From assembly GCF_900102165.1 (NCBI RefSeq), contig NZ_FNBD01000010.1:1-64000 (forward strand): 64,000 nucleotides of DNA, given 5' to 3'. The stretch is from Cellulophaga baltica (lineage in GTDB: Bacteria > Bacteroidota > Bacteroidia > Flavobacteriales > Flavobacteriaceae). A model generated the notes under the pieces. The model worked only from the letters and a program-made list of their open reading frames with translations. It did not search any database and was not told where the DNA came from. Both the position numbers and the translations under genes were made by a program. Shown piece by piece: positions 33,447-42,303 of this stretch (position 1 is its first letter; each line of letters starts with the position of its first letter).

Positions 33447-36400
33447 ATGAAATTTACCGAAGCACAATTAGAACAAGCCTTTATAAGTTTACTGCAAGAA
33501 GAGAAAATGACTCACCTAGCGGGTGGTGAAGTACGTAAAATAGAGTATAACGGAGCTGCTGAACCACCAACGGTTTACGGACATATTGTTAGTGAACAAG
33601 TATTGCTAACAGAAGATCTAAAAAACTATTTACGAACTGCCTATGCAACCGAAGATATTACGGAAAACGAGATCGAATCTATCGTAAGAGATTTGGATCG
33701 TTTGCCGTCATCAGATTTATATGAAAGCAATAAAACCATTATGAAGATGGTTAGTGATGGTTTTTTGTTAAAGCGAGAAGATAGAAGTCAAAAAGATTTT
33801 TATGTGCAACTGATTGATTATTCGGAGCAAGATAAAAATACCTATAAAATTGTTAACCAACTAGCGATTAGGGGTTACGAAATGCGTATTCCCGATTTGA
33901 TTTTATACATTAACGGATTGCCTTTGGTTGTTTTTGAATTTAAAACAGCAATTCAAGAAAACGTAACAATACATAATGCTTATTTACAGTTAACTAATCG
34001 GTACAAAAAAGATATTCCAGAGCTATTCAAATACAATGCTTTTTGCGTAATTAGTGATGGTGTCAATACTAAAGCAGGTTCGTTTTTTGCTTCTTATGAA
34101 TTCTATTATGCCTGGAGAAAGATCGATGGTATGATCAAAGAAGTCGATGGTATAGATGCGATGTTTACGCTTATTCAAGGGATGTTCAATCGTAAAAGAT
34201 TACGAGATATTATTCAAAATTTCATCTTTTTACCCGATAGTTCTAAAAAGAATGACAAGATCGTTTGTCGTTATCCTCAGTATTACGCAGCCACGAAACT
34301 TTTTGAAAACATAAAACAACACCAAAAACCACTAGGAGATGGTAAAGGAGGAACTTATTTTGGAACTACTGGTTGTGGAAAGAGTTATACCATGTTGTAT
34401 TTGACTCGTTTATTGATGCGAAGCAAATATTTTGCAAGTCCAACGATTGTTATTATTACCGACAGGACCGACTTGGATGATCAATTATCAGGGCAGTTTA
34501 CTAATGCCAAAGGATTTGTAGGTGACGAATCAATCATAAGTGTCGAAAGTCGTTCTAATTTAAGAGAACTATTGCAGGGTAGAAACAGCGGAGGCGTATT
34601 TTTGACTACCATTCATAAATTTACAGAAGACACCAAATTATTGACAAATAGGACCAATGTGATTTGTATCTCAGATGAAGCGCACAGAAGTCAAACGAAT
34701 TTAGATCAAAAAGTAAAAGTTACAGAGACTGGTGTTAAGAAATCCTTTGGATTTGCCAAGCATTTACATGATTCGTTACCCAATGCAACTTATGTAGGTT
34801 TTACGGGAACGCCAATTGATGCTACTATTGATGTTTTTGGAGAAATAGTGGATGCATATACTATGACTGAATCTGTTGCAGATGAAATTACAGTTCGTAT
34901 TGTGTATGAAGGTCGTGCCGCAAAAGTATTGCTGAATAATCAGAAACTAGCCGAAATTGAAGCGTATTACAATCGTTGTGCAGAAGAAGGAAGTAATGAA
35001 AATCAAGTAGAAGAAAGTAAAAAAGCCATGTCGCAAATGAATGCGATTATTGGTGATCCTACTCGTTTGAAAACTGTTGCAGAGGATTTTGTAACACATT
35101 ATGAAAATAGAATTGCCGAAGGTGCAACAGTGAAAGGAAAAGCTATGTTTGTTTGTAGCAACAGATTGATTGCTTATGAATTATACAAGAATATTATAAC
35201 ACTAAGACCAGAATGGGGAGAAGTGAAAGTTGCAGGGGATAATGTGGAGTTGTCCGACAAAGACATAAAGGAAATCAAACCTATGGAGCGTATAAAAATG
35301 GTGATGACTCGTGGTAAAGATGATCCTGAAACACTCTATCACTTATTAGGAACTAAAGACGATCGTAAAGAACTAGATCGCCAGTTTAAGAATGAGAAAT
35401 CAAATTTTAAAATTGCTATTGTGGTCGATATGTGGTTGACAGGTTTTGATGTTCCTTTTTTAGACACCATGTACATCGATAAACCGATTCAACGACATAA
35501 TTTAATTCAAACCATTTCCCGAGTAAATAGAAAGTTTGAAGGGAAAGAAAAAGGATTGGTGGTAGATTATATTGGCATCAAGAAACAAATGAATATGGCT
35601 TTAGCATTATACAGCAATGCCGATAATGAAAGCATTGAAGATATTGAGCAATCTGTGGTCGTAGTAAAAGACCAATTGGATTTATTAAGCAGATTGTTCT
35701 ACAAGTTTGATAAGTCTGGATATTTCACAGGCACACCTTTAAAGCAATTGAAGACACTTAGTCAAGCTTCTGAATTTATTCAACTGACACAAGAACTTGA
35801 AAAACGTTTTATGTACATCGTAAAACGATTAAAATCGGCTTATGATATTTGCTCAGGCTCTGGAATCTTTACCGAAGAACAAAGAGATGAAATCCATTTT
35901 TACCTAGCTATTCGTTCTATTATTTTCAAATTGACCAAAGGTGTTGCCCCTGATACTGCCCAAATGAATAATAGAGTGAAACAAATGTTACAAGATGCTA
36001 TTGAAAGTGATGGCATTGAAGAGATTTTTAAATTAGGAGATGAGGGGCAAACCGAAGTAGATATATTTTCGGATGATTACATGGCTAAAATTGACAAAAT
36101 AAAATTACCCAATACCAAAATTAAACTACTTCAAAAATTACTAGCCAAAGCAATTGATGATGTCAAGAAAATAAATAAGATTACAGGAATAGACTTTTCA
36201 AAAAGATTGCAGCTTATTGTAGACAAGTACAATGAACGTAAAGAAGATGATGTATTGCAAAGTCGTGTACTGGAAGATTTTACAGACGAAATTATTGATT
36301 TGTATTATGCGCTAAAAAATGAAAAAGACTCTTTTAAAGATTTAGGAATTGATTTTGAAGAAAAAGCATTTTATGACATCCTAAAGGCTTTAGCTCATAA

Positions 36401-36635
36401 ATACGACTTCAATTACCCTGATGATAAATTATTGGTTTTAGCGCAAAAAGTAAAGCTTGTAGTTGATGATAAAGCCAAGTATACAGACTGGAGTAAAAGA
36501 GATGATATAAAGGCAGAGTTGAAAGTAGATTTAATTATTTTACTTGCTGAAAGTGGTTATCCACCGGTAGATCGAGATGAAATATATAAAGAGATTTTTG
36601 AGCAAGCCGAGAATTTTAAAAAGTATAATAGTTAG
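33447..36635 (+). CDS. hsdR: Type I restriction endonuclease subunit
   Basis: A 1062-residue HsdR. The start is ATG 33447 (MKFTEAQLEQAFISLL); a longer TTG reading at 33414 lies inside the toxin gene. Residues about 140-170 hold the PD-ExK nuclease (RIPDLILYINGLPLVVFEFK). The SF2 translocase has Walker A GTTGCGKSYTM near 306, SDEAHRSQ near 408, YVGFTGTPID near 450 and VDMWLTGFDVPF near 660, with ISRVNRKFEGK as motif VI. It completes the HsdM/HsdS complex and cuts unmodified DNA. The last 340 bases recur, decayed, at 40489-40829 downstream of the LRR-Roc-TIR gene. Confidence 0.95.
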   Translation: MKFTEAQLEQAFISLLQEEKMTHLAGGEVRKIEYNGAAEPPTVYGHIVSEQVLLTEDLKNYLRTAYATEDITENEIESIVRDLDRLPSSDLYESNKTIMKMVSDGFLLKREDRSQKDFYVQLIDYSEQDKNTYKIVNQLAIRGYEMRIPDLILYINGLPLVVFEFKTAIQENVTIHNAYLQLTNRYKKDIPELFKYNAFCVISDGVNTKAGSFFASYEFYYAWRKIDGMIKEVDGIDAMFTLIQGMFNRKRLRDIIQNFIFLPDSSKKNDKIVCRYPQYYAATKLFENIKQHQKPLGDGKGGTYFGTTGCGKSYTMLYLTRLLMRSKYFASPTIVIITDRTDLDDQLSGQFTNAKGFVGDESIISVESRSNLRELLQGRNSGGVFLTTIHKFTEDTKLLTNRTNVICISDEAHRSQTNLDQKVKVTETGVKKSFGFAKHLHDSLPNATYVGFTGTPIDATIDVFGEIVDAYTMTESVADEITVRIVYEGRAAKVLLNNQKLAEIEAYYNRCAEEGSNENQVEESKKAMSQMNAIIGDPTRLKTVAEDFVTHYENRIAEGATVKGKAMFVCSNRLIAYELYKNIITLRPEWGEVKVAGDNVELSDKDIKEIKPMERIKMVMTRGKDDPETLYHLLGTKDDRKELDRQFKNEKSNFKIAIVVDMWLTGFDVPFLDTMYIDKPIQRHNLIQTISRVNRKFEGKEKGLVVDYIGIKKQMNMALALYSNADNESIEDIEQSVVVVKDQLDLLSRLFYKFDKSGYFTGTPLKQLKTLSQASEFIQLTQELEKRFMYIVKRLKSAYDICSGSGIFTEEQRDEIHFYLAIRSIIFKLTKGVAPDTAQMNNRVKQMLQDAIESDGIEEIFKLGDEGQTEVDIFSDDYMAKIDKIKLPNTKIKLLQKLLAKAIDDVKKINKITGIDFSKRLQLIVDKYNERKEDDVLQSRVLEDFTDEIIDLYYALKNEKDSFKDLGIDFEEKAFYDILKALAHKYDFNYPDDKLLVLAQKVKLVVDDKAKYTDWSKRDDIKAELKVDLIILLAESGYPPVDRDEIYKEIFEQAENFKKYNS

Positions 36636-36662
36636 TTAAACCCTAAATTTAAATTAGCTCAA

Positions 36663-39600
36663 ATGGAAAAACCAAAAATTGTTTTACAGTTGGAAGTGAC
36701 TTTAAAGATTGAATTGTACATAACTGATTACGGAGATAAACCGTTTTTGAAATTAAACCGGTCAGTAAGTATTGATGAAGATAAAAATATTATAGCTCTA
36801 AATCTTTCAGATCTGCGAATATCAGATTTAAGTTTTCTTGCGGATCTTAAAGATTTGCAATCTCTTTATTTAGATAGTAATATTATCGAGGATTTAAGTT
36901 TTATTAAAAATTTAATTAACTTAAAAAATTTAAGTTTAAATGAAAATAGTATTTCAGATGTAGATTCGTTGTCAGGTTTGATCAATCTGGAAATACTGAA
37001 TTTAAGTGAAAATAATATATTGAATATTACAGCTCTAAGTAAATTAAAAAAAATAAAGCATTTAAATATTAGTAGCAATAATATTACTGATATTTCTATA
37101 ATTAAAGCATTTAAAAATTTAAAAGCTTTATATGCTGATGATAACTCAATTTCCGATTTAGTTTGTATATCATCTCTTCTAAGTTTAAAACGAATCAATT
37201 TTTCCAAAAATAAAATCACCGATATTTCAAGTTTAAAAAAACTAAAATATTTGCAAGAATTTATATTTTCCAATAATCGGATTTTTGATTTAAGTCCTAT
37301 ACTTAGTTTAATTAAAAATAAGGATTTTACAAGATCATATAATTTTTTTGAAAACCCTTTAGTTTATCCTCCAACTGAAGTTTATTTAAGAGGTGATCAG
37401 CCCATAATTAAATGGTTTGAGATAATATGTGAAAAAGCAAATTCTCGAATTGCTCAATGTTTGGAAAAAAATGAGATATCATTAAACTTAGGTAATTGTG
37501 GTATCACTGATCTCACTTTAATACCTGAATTGTTTAAATGTATTCAACTCGAAGAATTAATATTAAGTAATGAATGGGCTGAATATTCTGATAATGATTG
37601 GACCAAGGTAATTAGTCGAGAATATGATTTGGAAAATAATTTATACGAAATACCAAACCAAATATCGAAATTAAAAAAAATAAAAAGGCTAATTGTTGGT
37701 GGTGATTGGAAAAATAATAAGAGAAAAAATAGTTGGAGAATTCGCGACGTGAAAAATCTTGGCACGTTAACTAATCTTGAATATTTAAATATAAGTAATA
37801 ATAAAATTTACTCTGTTACTATTCTTAAAAAATTATACAAACTCAAACATATTCATATTAATAATAATGAAATAAGTTCAATTTCTTTTTCAGGACATTT
37901 TGAGACTTTAGAGTCACTAAACGCAAGTAATAATAATCTATCGAGTATTAGCTTTTTAAAAGATTTAAAATCAATTAAAATGCTGGATATACATTCCAAT
38001 AAAATAGAAAACATTAATGATTTAGAATCTATTTTATCTTCACTTAAAAAGCTTGTTATTGACAACAACCCCTTTGTAGTCGAACAAAATTGGAAGCTTT
38101 CAAAATATGAAAATCACCTTAGTACTATTGAGAATTATTTTAGTAAAAAGAATGCTACAGAAACTATAAGTTATAAACTTCCAGTGAAAGTTTTATTATT
38201 AGGGAATCATGGTGCAGGAAAGTCCACTTTATTGGATTATCTAATGGCCTCTAACAAAAGAACAAGAAAAATAAAAGAACAAAGCGATAGTACACATATT
38301 GTCAGGATTGAAAAATATCCTAGAACAAAAACCAAAAGACTACCTGACATTATATACTTTGATTTTGGTGGTCAAGATTATTATCATGGTATTTATAACG
38401 CATTTTTAACAAATGATGCAATTAATATTTTATTATGGAATCTAAAAACTAATGAAAACAAAATTCGAATAGACAAGGGAAACAATGTTTTGACTAGAGA
38501 TTTTACAAAAAATTACTGGTTACATCAATTAAAGCATCAATATGCTGATAAAGAAAACGTTCCAAGTAATCAGGAAATATTAAAAAATGAGGTGGTGTTA
38601 GTCGCACAAACTCATGCTGATGAAGATGTTAGAGTTACAGAAAATACAAATATTAAAGGAATCAATATAAAAAATGAATTCCATATCTCTCTGGATCAAG
38701 GTTCTGTAGATGCAAAAAAAATCCATAAAATTAATTTAAATTTTCTTGAATCATATCTTAATTATGAAATTGAGGAAAAGAAAAGTCAAAGTAATTATAA
38801 TGTAATTCAACCGCAATGGTACGGAGATTTTTTAAATTTTATTTTTAATTTTTCTTCCGAAAAATGTACTAATCTCAAAGATTTATTAAAAAATTACAAA
38901 CGAAAGCCGGAAAGGAGTGAAACTGATGCAGATATTTTTAACTTTTTAATTGAAGACCTAGATCAATTACATAGGCAAGGTTTGATTTTATACTACAAAA
39001 ATTTCAATGAATTAAATGATGTGGTATGGTTAAACCCTTCTCTGCTTACAACTTTCATACATTCTAAAATTTTAACTAAAGAGGATTTGATAAACAATGG
39101 AGGAGAAGTATGTGAAAAAAAATTTTATAGTATAGCTAATGAAGACTCCAAAATAATTAAATTACTCCAACTGCAAAAGGTTGTATTTCATGATAAAGAA
39201 CATAAAAAATATATAATACCTAGTTTTTTACCATTAGCAAATGATATTAAAGTAAAAAACAATTATGATATTTTAACTTTCGGACTTGATGAACCCGCCT
39301 TCACATTAAAATTTAAAAATTTCATACCCTTTGGTATTGTGAACCAGTTAATTTGCCATTTCGGAAATAATCACGATAGTAAATTTTTTTGGAGGGATCA
39401 ATTAATATTTACTTTAGATAATTCAGTTAAAGTTTTGATCAAATTAGACTTTAATAATTTAGAAATATTTGTTTTTTTAAGTAATAAAAATCTAGTAAAT
39501 AAAGATTTACAAATTATCGAAAGATATATTTTTAATTGCTTAATTGCAATCTACCATGATGTTCCGTTGTTGGCATTTAGAGATTATCAAAATGATCAAT

Positions 39601-40481
39601 TGACTATAACTATAAATACTGAAATTGATGATGTTTTATTAAAGAAAAAGCCAATAGTTAGAAATTCATTAACGGTTAATTTCATTGATATTATTAACAA
39701 ACTTCCAGATGATTTATATATATCACTAGACAATGAATATTTTGTTAAGGGTACTATGCTGAATTCTGTTAAAAATGACTTTAGGATTTCTTCTATGGCA
39801 ACAATAGCAGAACCAGTACAAAAAAGTCCCGAAACTGGTGAAAATTATATCATTAGAACATTATCAAAGGTTCATTCAAAAGAATTGCCCATTTATCAAT
39901 TCCAAAATTTCACCAATCAAAATTTAAAAAAAATGAAAAAAATATTTATATCATATTCAAAAGATGACTTATCATTAGTTCATGAATTTGAAGATCATTT
40001 ATCTTCTTTAAAAAGAGATGGTATAATTTCAACTTGGTATTGCACCGAATTAATTGCGGGTGGTGAATGGGATAAAGATATTACAAAACATTTTGAAGAG
40101 GCAGATATCGTTTGCTTTATGGTCAGTTCAAATCTAATGCGAACTGATTATATACATAAATATGAGATAGCTAAAGCTTTTGAAAAAAAAGAAAATGACG
40201 AGAGTTTTAAAATAGTTCCAATTATTTTGGATTTTTGTAGTTGGAGTACCATGAAAAATAATTTGAGTAAATTTTCTGCTTTGCCCTACACAGCAAAACC
40301 AGTTTGCGATTTTGATAATAAGAATATGGCTTGGTATGTGATTGTTGAATGTATTAGAATTATGATTACTTCTGATGAACAACCAACAGGCGATGATTGG
40401 TTTGAACAAAAGGAGTTGCCAAAAAACATTAAAAACATCTATGAAAGAATTGTTAATAAATCAGTAGATAAAAACAACTGA
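36663..40481 (+). CDS. LRR-Roc-COR-TIR protein, probable defence STAND-like GTPase
   Basis: A 1272-residue protein. Leucine-rich repeats fill residues about 40-250 and 290-480 (for example LINLEILNLSENNILNITAL). A Roc GTPase follows: P-loop VLLLGNHGAGKSTLLDY near 508-524 and the switch motif FDFGGQDYYHGIY near 564. A COR-like region extends to about 1080. The C-terminal TIR domain (about 1090-1250) starts KKIFISYSKDDLSLVHEFE and has YIHKYEIAKAFEKK with the likely catalytic Glu near 1165. The layout is a sensor (LRR), a GTPase switch and an NAD-consuming effector in one chain, resembling eukaryotic Roco and plant NLR logic. A role in phage defence is inferred from TIR plus location in the island. 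Confidence 0.85.
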   Translation: MEKPKIVLQLEVTLKIELYITDYGDKPFLKLNRSVSIDEDKNIIALNLSDLRISDLSFLADLKDLQSLYLDSNIIEDLSFIKNLINLKNLSLNENSISDVDSLSGLINLEILNLSENNILNITALSKLKKIKHLNISSNNITDISIIKAFKNLKALYADDNSISDLVCISSLLSLKRINFSKNKITDISSLKKLKYLQEFIFSNNRIFDLSPILSLIKNKDFTRSYNFFENPLVYPPTEVYLRGDQPIIKWFEIICEKANSRIAQCLEKNEISLNLGNCGITDLTLIPELFKCIQLEELILSNEWAEYSDNDWTKVISREYDLENNLYEIPNQISKLKKIKRLIVGGDWKNNKRKNSWRIRDVKNLGTLTNLEYLNISNNKIYSVTILKKLYKLKHIHINNNEISSISFSGHFETLESLNASNNNLSSISFLKDLKSIKMLDIHSNKIENINDLESILSSLKKLVIDNNPFVVEQNWKLSKYENHLSTIENYFSKKNATETISYKLPVKVLLLGNHGAGKSTLLDYLMASNKRTRKIKEQSDSTHIVRIEKYPRTKTKRLPDIIYFDFGGQDYYHGIYNAFLTNDAINILLWNLKTNENKIRIDKGNNVLTRDFTKNYWLHQLKHQYADKENVPSNQEILKNEVVLVAQTHADEDVRVTENTNIKGINIKNEFHISLDQGSVDAKKIHKINLNFLESYLNYEIEEKKSQSNYNVIQPQWYGDFLNFIFNFSSEKCTNLKDLLKNYKRKPERSETDADIFNFLIEDLDQLHRQGLILYYKNFNELNDVVWLNPSLLTTFIHSKILTKEDLINNGGEVCEKKFYSIANEDSKIIKLLQLQKVVFHDKEHKKYIIPSFLPLANDIKVKNNYDILTFGLDEPAFTLKFKNFIPFGIVNQLICHFGNNHDSKFFWRDQLIFTLDNSVKVLIKLDFNNLEIFVFLSNKNLVNKDLQIIERYIFNCLIAIYHDVPLLAFRDYQNDQLTITINTEIDDVLLKKKPIVRNSLTVNFIDIINKLPDDLYISLDNEYFVKGTMLNSVKNDFRISSMATIAEPVQKSPETGENYIIRTLSKVHSKELPIYQFQNFTNQNLKKMKKIFISYSKDDLSLVHEFEDHLSSLKRDGIISTWYCTELIAGGEWDKDITKHFEEADIVCFMVSSNLMRTDYIHKYEIAKAFEKKENDESFKIVPIILDFCSWSTMKNNLSKFSALPYTAKPVCDFDNKNMAWYVIVECIRIMITSDEQPTGDDWFEQKELPKNIKNIYERIVNKSVDKNN

Positions 40482-40488
40482 TAAAATT

Positions 40489-40829
40489 ATTGATTTGTAT
40501 TATGCGTTAAAAAATGAAAAGGACTCTTTTAAATAATTAGAAATTGATTTTGAAGAAAAAGCATTTTACGATATCCTAAAGGCTTTATCTGACAAATACG
40601 ACTCAATTACCCTGATGATAAATTATTGGTTTTAGCGCAAAAGGTAAAGCTTGTAGTAGGTGAAAAAGCCAAGTATACTGACCGGAGCAACAGTGAAGAT
40701 ATAAAAGCAGAGTTAAAAGTAGACTTAATTATTTTTTTTGCAGAAAGTGGCTATCCACTAGTGGATCGTGATGAAATTTATAAAGAGATTTTTGAGCAAG
40801 CAGAAAATTTTAAGAAATATAGAAGTTGA
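40489..40829 (+). pseudogene. Decayed duplicate of the hsdR 3' end
   Basis: This stretch matches 36294-36635, the last 340 bases of hsdR, with scattered substitutions. An in-frame TAA replaces the GAT codon of FKDLG, and one T is missing in the KYDFNY segment, so the frame breaks twice. The remaining frame ends VDRDEIYKEIFEQAENFKKY like HsdR. It is a remnant, not a gene. Its position behind the LRR-Roc-TIR gene indicates that this gene was inserted between, or brought in with, a second hsdR end. Confidence 0.85.
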
Positions 40830-41266
40830 TATTTGCTTTGTGAATTGGTTAGTTAAAGTATCTACCCAATTAAAGAATACGAAGCTTAAAATTATTTTGC
40901 TCGTCTTTAAATAATTAACAGTACTCATTATTCATTGAAACTTAGTTTTTGAAATGAATATTGGAGTCAAATTCAGAATAACTTTTTAGGCTTTTAAAGA
41001 GCCAAAAGTTATTTCCGAATATTATAACCGAATACATATTTGGCCTATAATTATTCTTTTGTCTTTTGATTTGAAGTTTTTTATCTAAATATTGTTCTAG
41101 ATCTGATATTAAGCTTATTTATGGATTCGTCTATTTGTTTCAGTGAAATGTATTAAAGTGTTTTTTTTAGAAAAAGTGTCTGATGACTTGGTGAGTTAAG
41201 TTATTCAACAAGAGTCTTAGCTGTTGTTTATACTTTTTTACTTCATTGTCTTCAAAAGTTAAATGA
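40830..41266. other. Intergenic stretch at the right end of the mobile element
   Basis: About 440 AT-rich bases between the hsdR remnant and the inverted repeat copy. I see no supported gene on either strand. One hairpin lies at 40977-41013; the rest shows no clear motif. Confidence 0.6.
40977..41013. terminator. Hairpin in the element's right flank
   Basis: AATAACTTTT and GGCT pair with AGCC and AAAAGTTATT around a short AT-rich loop, with a two-base bulge. It could terminate transcription from the defence genes. The stem is AT-rich, so strength is uncertain. Confidence 0.45.
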
Positions 41267-41311
41267 TGTAGTAAGTGTAGTAAATGTAGGTCTAAAACAA
41301 AGAATTATTTT
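41267..41311 (-). repeat. Inverted fifth copy of the ~98-bp repeat core
   Basis: On the minus strand it reads AAAATAATTCTTTGTTTTAG, then ACCTACATTTACTACACTTACTACA in two pieces, matching copies 2-4 of the array at 19175-19485. It lies 141 bases inside attR, so the element carries this motif near both ends in opposite orientation. Confidence 0.7.
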
Positions 41312-41379
41312 TATAAATAATGAAAGTAAACTTGAAAGTTATTGAGTATCCGTTATGGTCTGGATAGTCTTAATTCTAG

Positions 41380-41403
41380 AAAAGTGTGAAAATAGTGTGA
41401 ATA
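41380..41403 (+). repeat. 24-bp direct repeat near attR (pair with 16655-16678)
   Basis: Same 24 bases as at 16655 with one T-to-A change. It lies 48 bases inside the attR repeat, in the same orientation as its partner. Confidence 0.55.
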
Positions 41404-41412
41404 TTAGAAAAC

Positions 41413-41439
41413 AAAAAAGCTTCCAATTTCTTGGAAGCT
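41413..41439 (-). terminator. Rho-independent terminator of tRNA-Arg, brought by the element
   Basis: A 9-bp stem (AGCTTCCAA / TTGGAAGCT) with a TTTC loop, followed by six T bases when read on the minus strand. It lies just downstream of the tRNA 3' end, inside the element, so it replaces the original flank at 16433-16462. Confidence 0.75.
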
Positions 41440-41449
41440 ATGATTTTAG

Positions 41450-41526
41450 TGGTGACCTCGACTGGATTCAAACCAGTAACCTCTTGAGCCGTAATCAAGT
41501 GCGCTATTCAGTTGCGCCACGAGGCC
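41450..41526 (-). tRNA. tRNA-Arg (anticodon ACG), integration site of the element
   Basis: On the minus strand the acceptor 5' strand GGCCTCG (from 41526) pairs with CGAGGTC near the 3' end, including one G-U pair. The anticodon stem CTTGA/TCAAG encloses TTACGGC, giving anticodon ACG. The T arm contains GGTTTGAATCC-like sequence. The discriminator A is followed by CCA at 41452-41450. The anticodon loop to 3' end is identical to attL, so the gene is intact but its 3' half was supplied or duplicated by the element. Confidence 0.93.
41452..41499. repeat. attR, 48-bp repeat inside tRNA-Arg
   Basis: Identical to 16488-16535. It runs from the anticodon arm to the 3' end of the tRNA, the usual target of tyrosine integrases. 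Confidence 0.9.
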
Positions 41527-41599
41527 ATTTTTTCACCCTTAACGGGCTGCAAATATATTTCTTTTTAACTTTACAGCAAAATAAGAATTAGTAAAAAAT

Positions 41600-42112
41600 A
41601 TGGATTTTAAAAAGTATATACGCGATATTCACGATTTTCCGAAGCAAGGCATTGTTTTTAAGGATATTACAACCTTACTAAGTAATCCGGAAATTTTAAA
41701 CAAAGCAGCAAATGAGCTGTATGAATTCGTGAAAACCGAGAAAATAGATAAAGTTATCGGTTTAGAAAGCCGGGGTTTTCTCTTTGGACCGCTTTTAGCA
41801 GCCAAATTAAATGCTGGTTTTGTGCCTATTAGAAAGCCAGGAAAATTACCGCATGATGTGTTGAGTGTAACCTATGAATTGGAATATGGGACGGATACTT
41901 TAGAACTACACAAAGACAGTATTTTACCAGGAGAGCGGGTATTACTTCATGATGACGTATTGGCTACTGGAGGCACAGCTAAGGCCGCTCTTGAGTTAAT
42001 ACGTGAATTGGGTGGTGAAGTGGTGCAATGTAATTTTTTAATAGAATTAGGGTTTCTTAACGGAAGAGAAAAGCTAAATGGAGCTGCAGTTGCTTCTTTA
42101 ATACAATATTAG
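41600..42112 (+). CDS. apt: Adenine phosphoribosyltransferase
   Basis: A 170-residue enzyme of the normal length. It makes AMP from adenine and PRPP. Family features are the N-terminal IRDIHDFPKQGIVFKDITTL, the GLESRGFLFGPLLAAK segment and the PRPP-binding motif VLLHDDVLATGGTAKA near residues 115-130. It is divergent from tRNA-Arg, with 73 bases between them that should hold both promoters. Its stop overlaps the convergent small gene by 4 bases. Ordinary core gene. Confidence 0.96.
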   Translation: MDFKKYIRDIHDFPKQGIVFKDITTLLSNPEILNKAANELYEFVKTEKIDKVIGLESRGFLFGPLLAAKLNAGFVPIRKPGKLPHDVLSVTYELEYGTDTLELHKDSILPGERVLLHDDVLATGGTAKAALELIRELGGEVVQCNFLIELGFLNGREKLNGAAVASLIQY

Positions 42113-42261
42113 GCTAGAGCATTGGTGGTTACAAAATAACGCCAACCAATAAGTGCTAATTGAAATTTAGAAGCTTTCGCTAAATCCAATCGCTTTTTAG
42201 TGAATGAAGGTAATAGTAGGGTATTCAATTTTGCAATAATTTTGAATATAGATTGCTTCAT
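42109..42261 (-). CDS. Small conserved-looking 50-residue protein
   Basis: A 50-residue basic peptide read from ATG 42261: MKQSIFKIIAKLNTLLLPSF, then TKKRLDLAKASKFQLALIGW, ending RYFVTTNALA. The pattern LPSxTKKxLDLxKAxKxQxAxIGWRxxVT is one I associate with short flavobacterial proteins, sometimes labelled SsrA-binding protein although they are much shorter than SmpB. It is convergent with apt and overlaps its stop. The function is unknown. Confidence 0.65.
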   Translation of the reverse strand: MKQSIFKIIAKLNTLLLPSFTKKRLDLAKASKFQLALIGWRYFVTTNALA

Positions 42262-42303
42262 TTTTAATTCTTTATGCAAATATAACTGTAAATTTTAAGT
42301 AAG

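Larger units (their letters stand above)
16488..41499. mobile_element. Integrative mobilizable element with defence cargo, inserted in tRNA-Arg
   Basis: A perfect 48-bp direct repeat (16488-16535 and 41452-41499) bounds about 25 kb. The right copy is part of an intact tRNA-Arg gene, the left copy is only the tRNA 3' half. Just inside the left end is a tyrosine integrase, followed by an HTH protein, primase/helicase, Toprim protein, MobC, relaxase and ParA. No type IV secretion genes are present, so the element would need a helper for transfer. The cargo is a type I restriction-modification system with TIR, SLOG-like, AbiE-type and LRR-Roc-TIR genes. Boundaries are firm; mobility today is inferred. 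Confidence 0.88.

Noticed and set aside
36866-38068. Minus-strand frames of 70-135 codons
   Set aside because: They are antisense to the leucine-rich repeats, where regular Leu/Asn codons give long open antisense frames; no start context or family match.
40626-40829. 67-codon plus-strand frame as a small gene
   Set aside because: It is the tail of the decayed hsdR duplicate and starts inside matched sequence, so it is listed as part of a pseudogene.
41355-41591. 78-codon frame across the tRNA
   Set aside because: It reads through the tRNA-Arg gene and the att repeat on the opposite strand, so it cannot be a protein gene.
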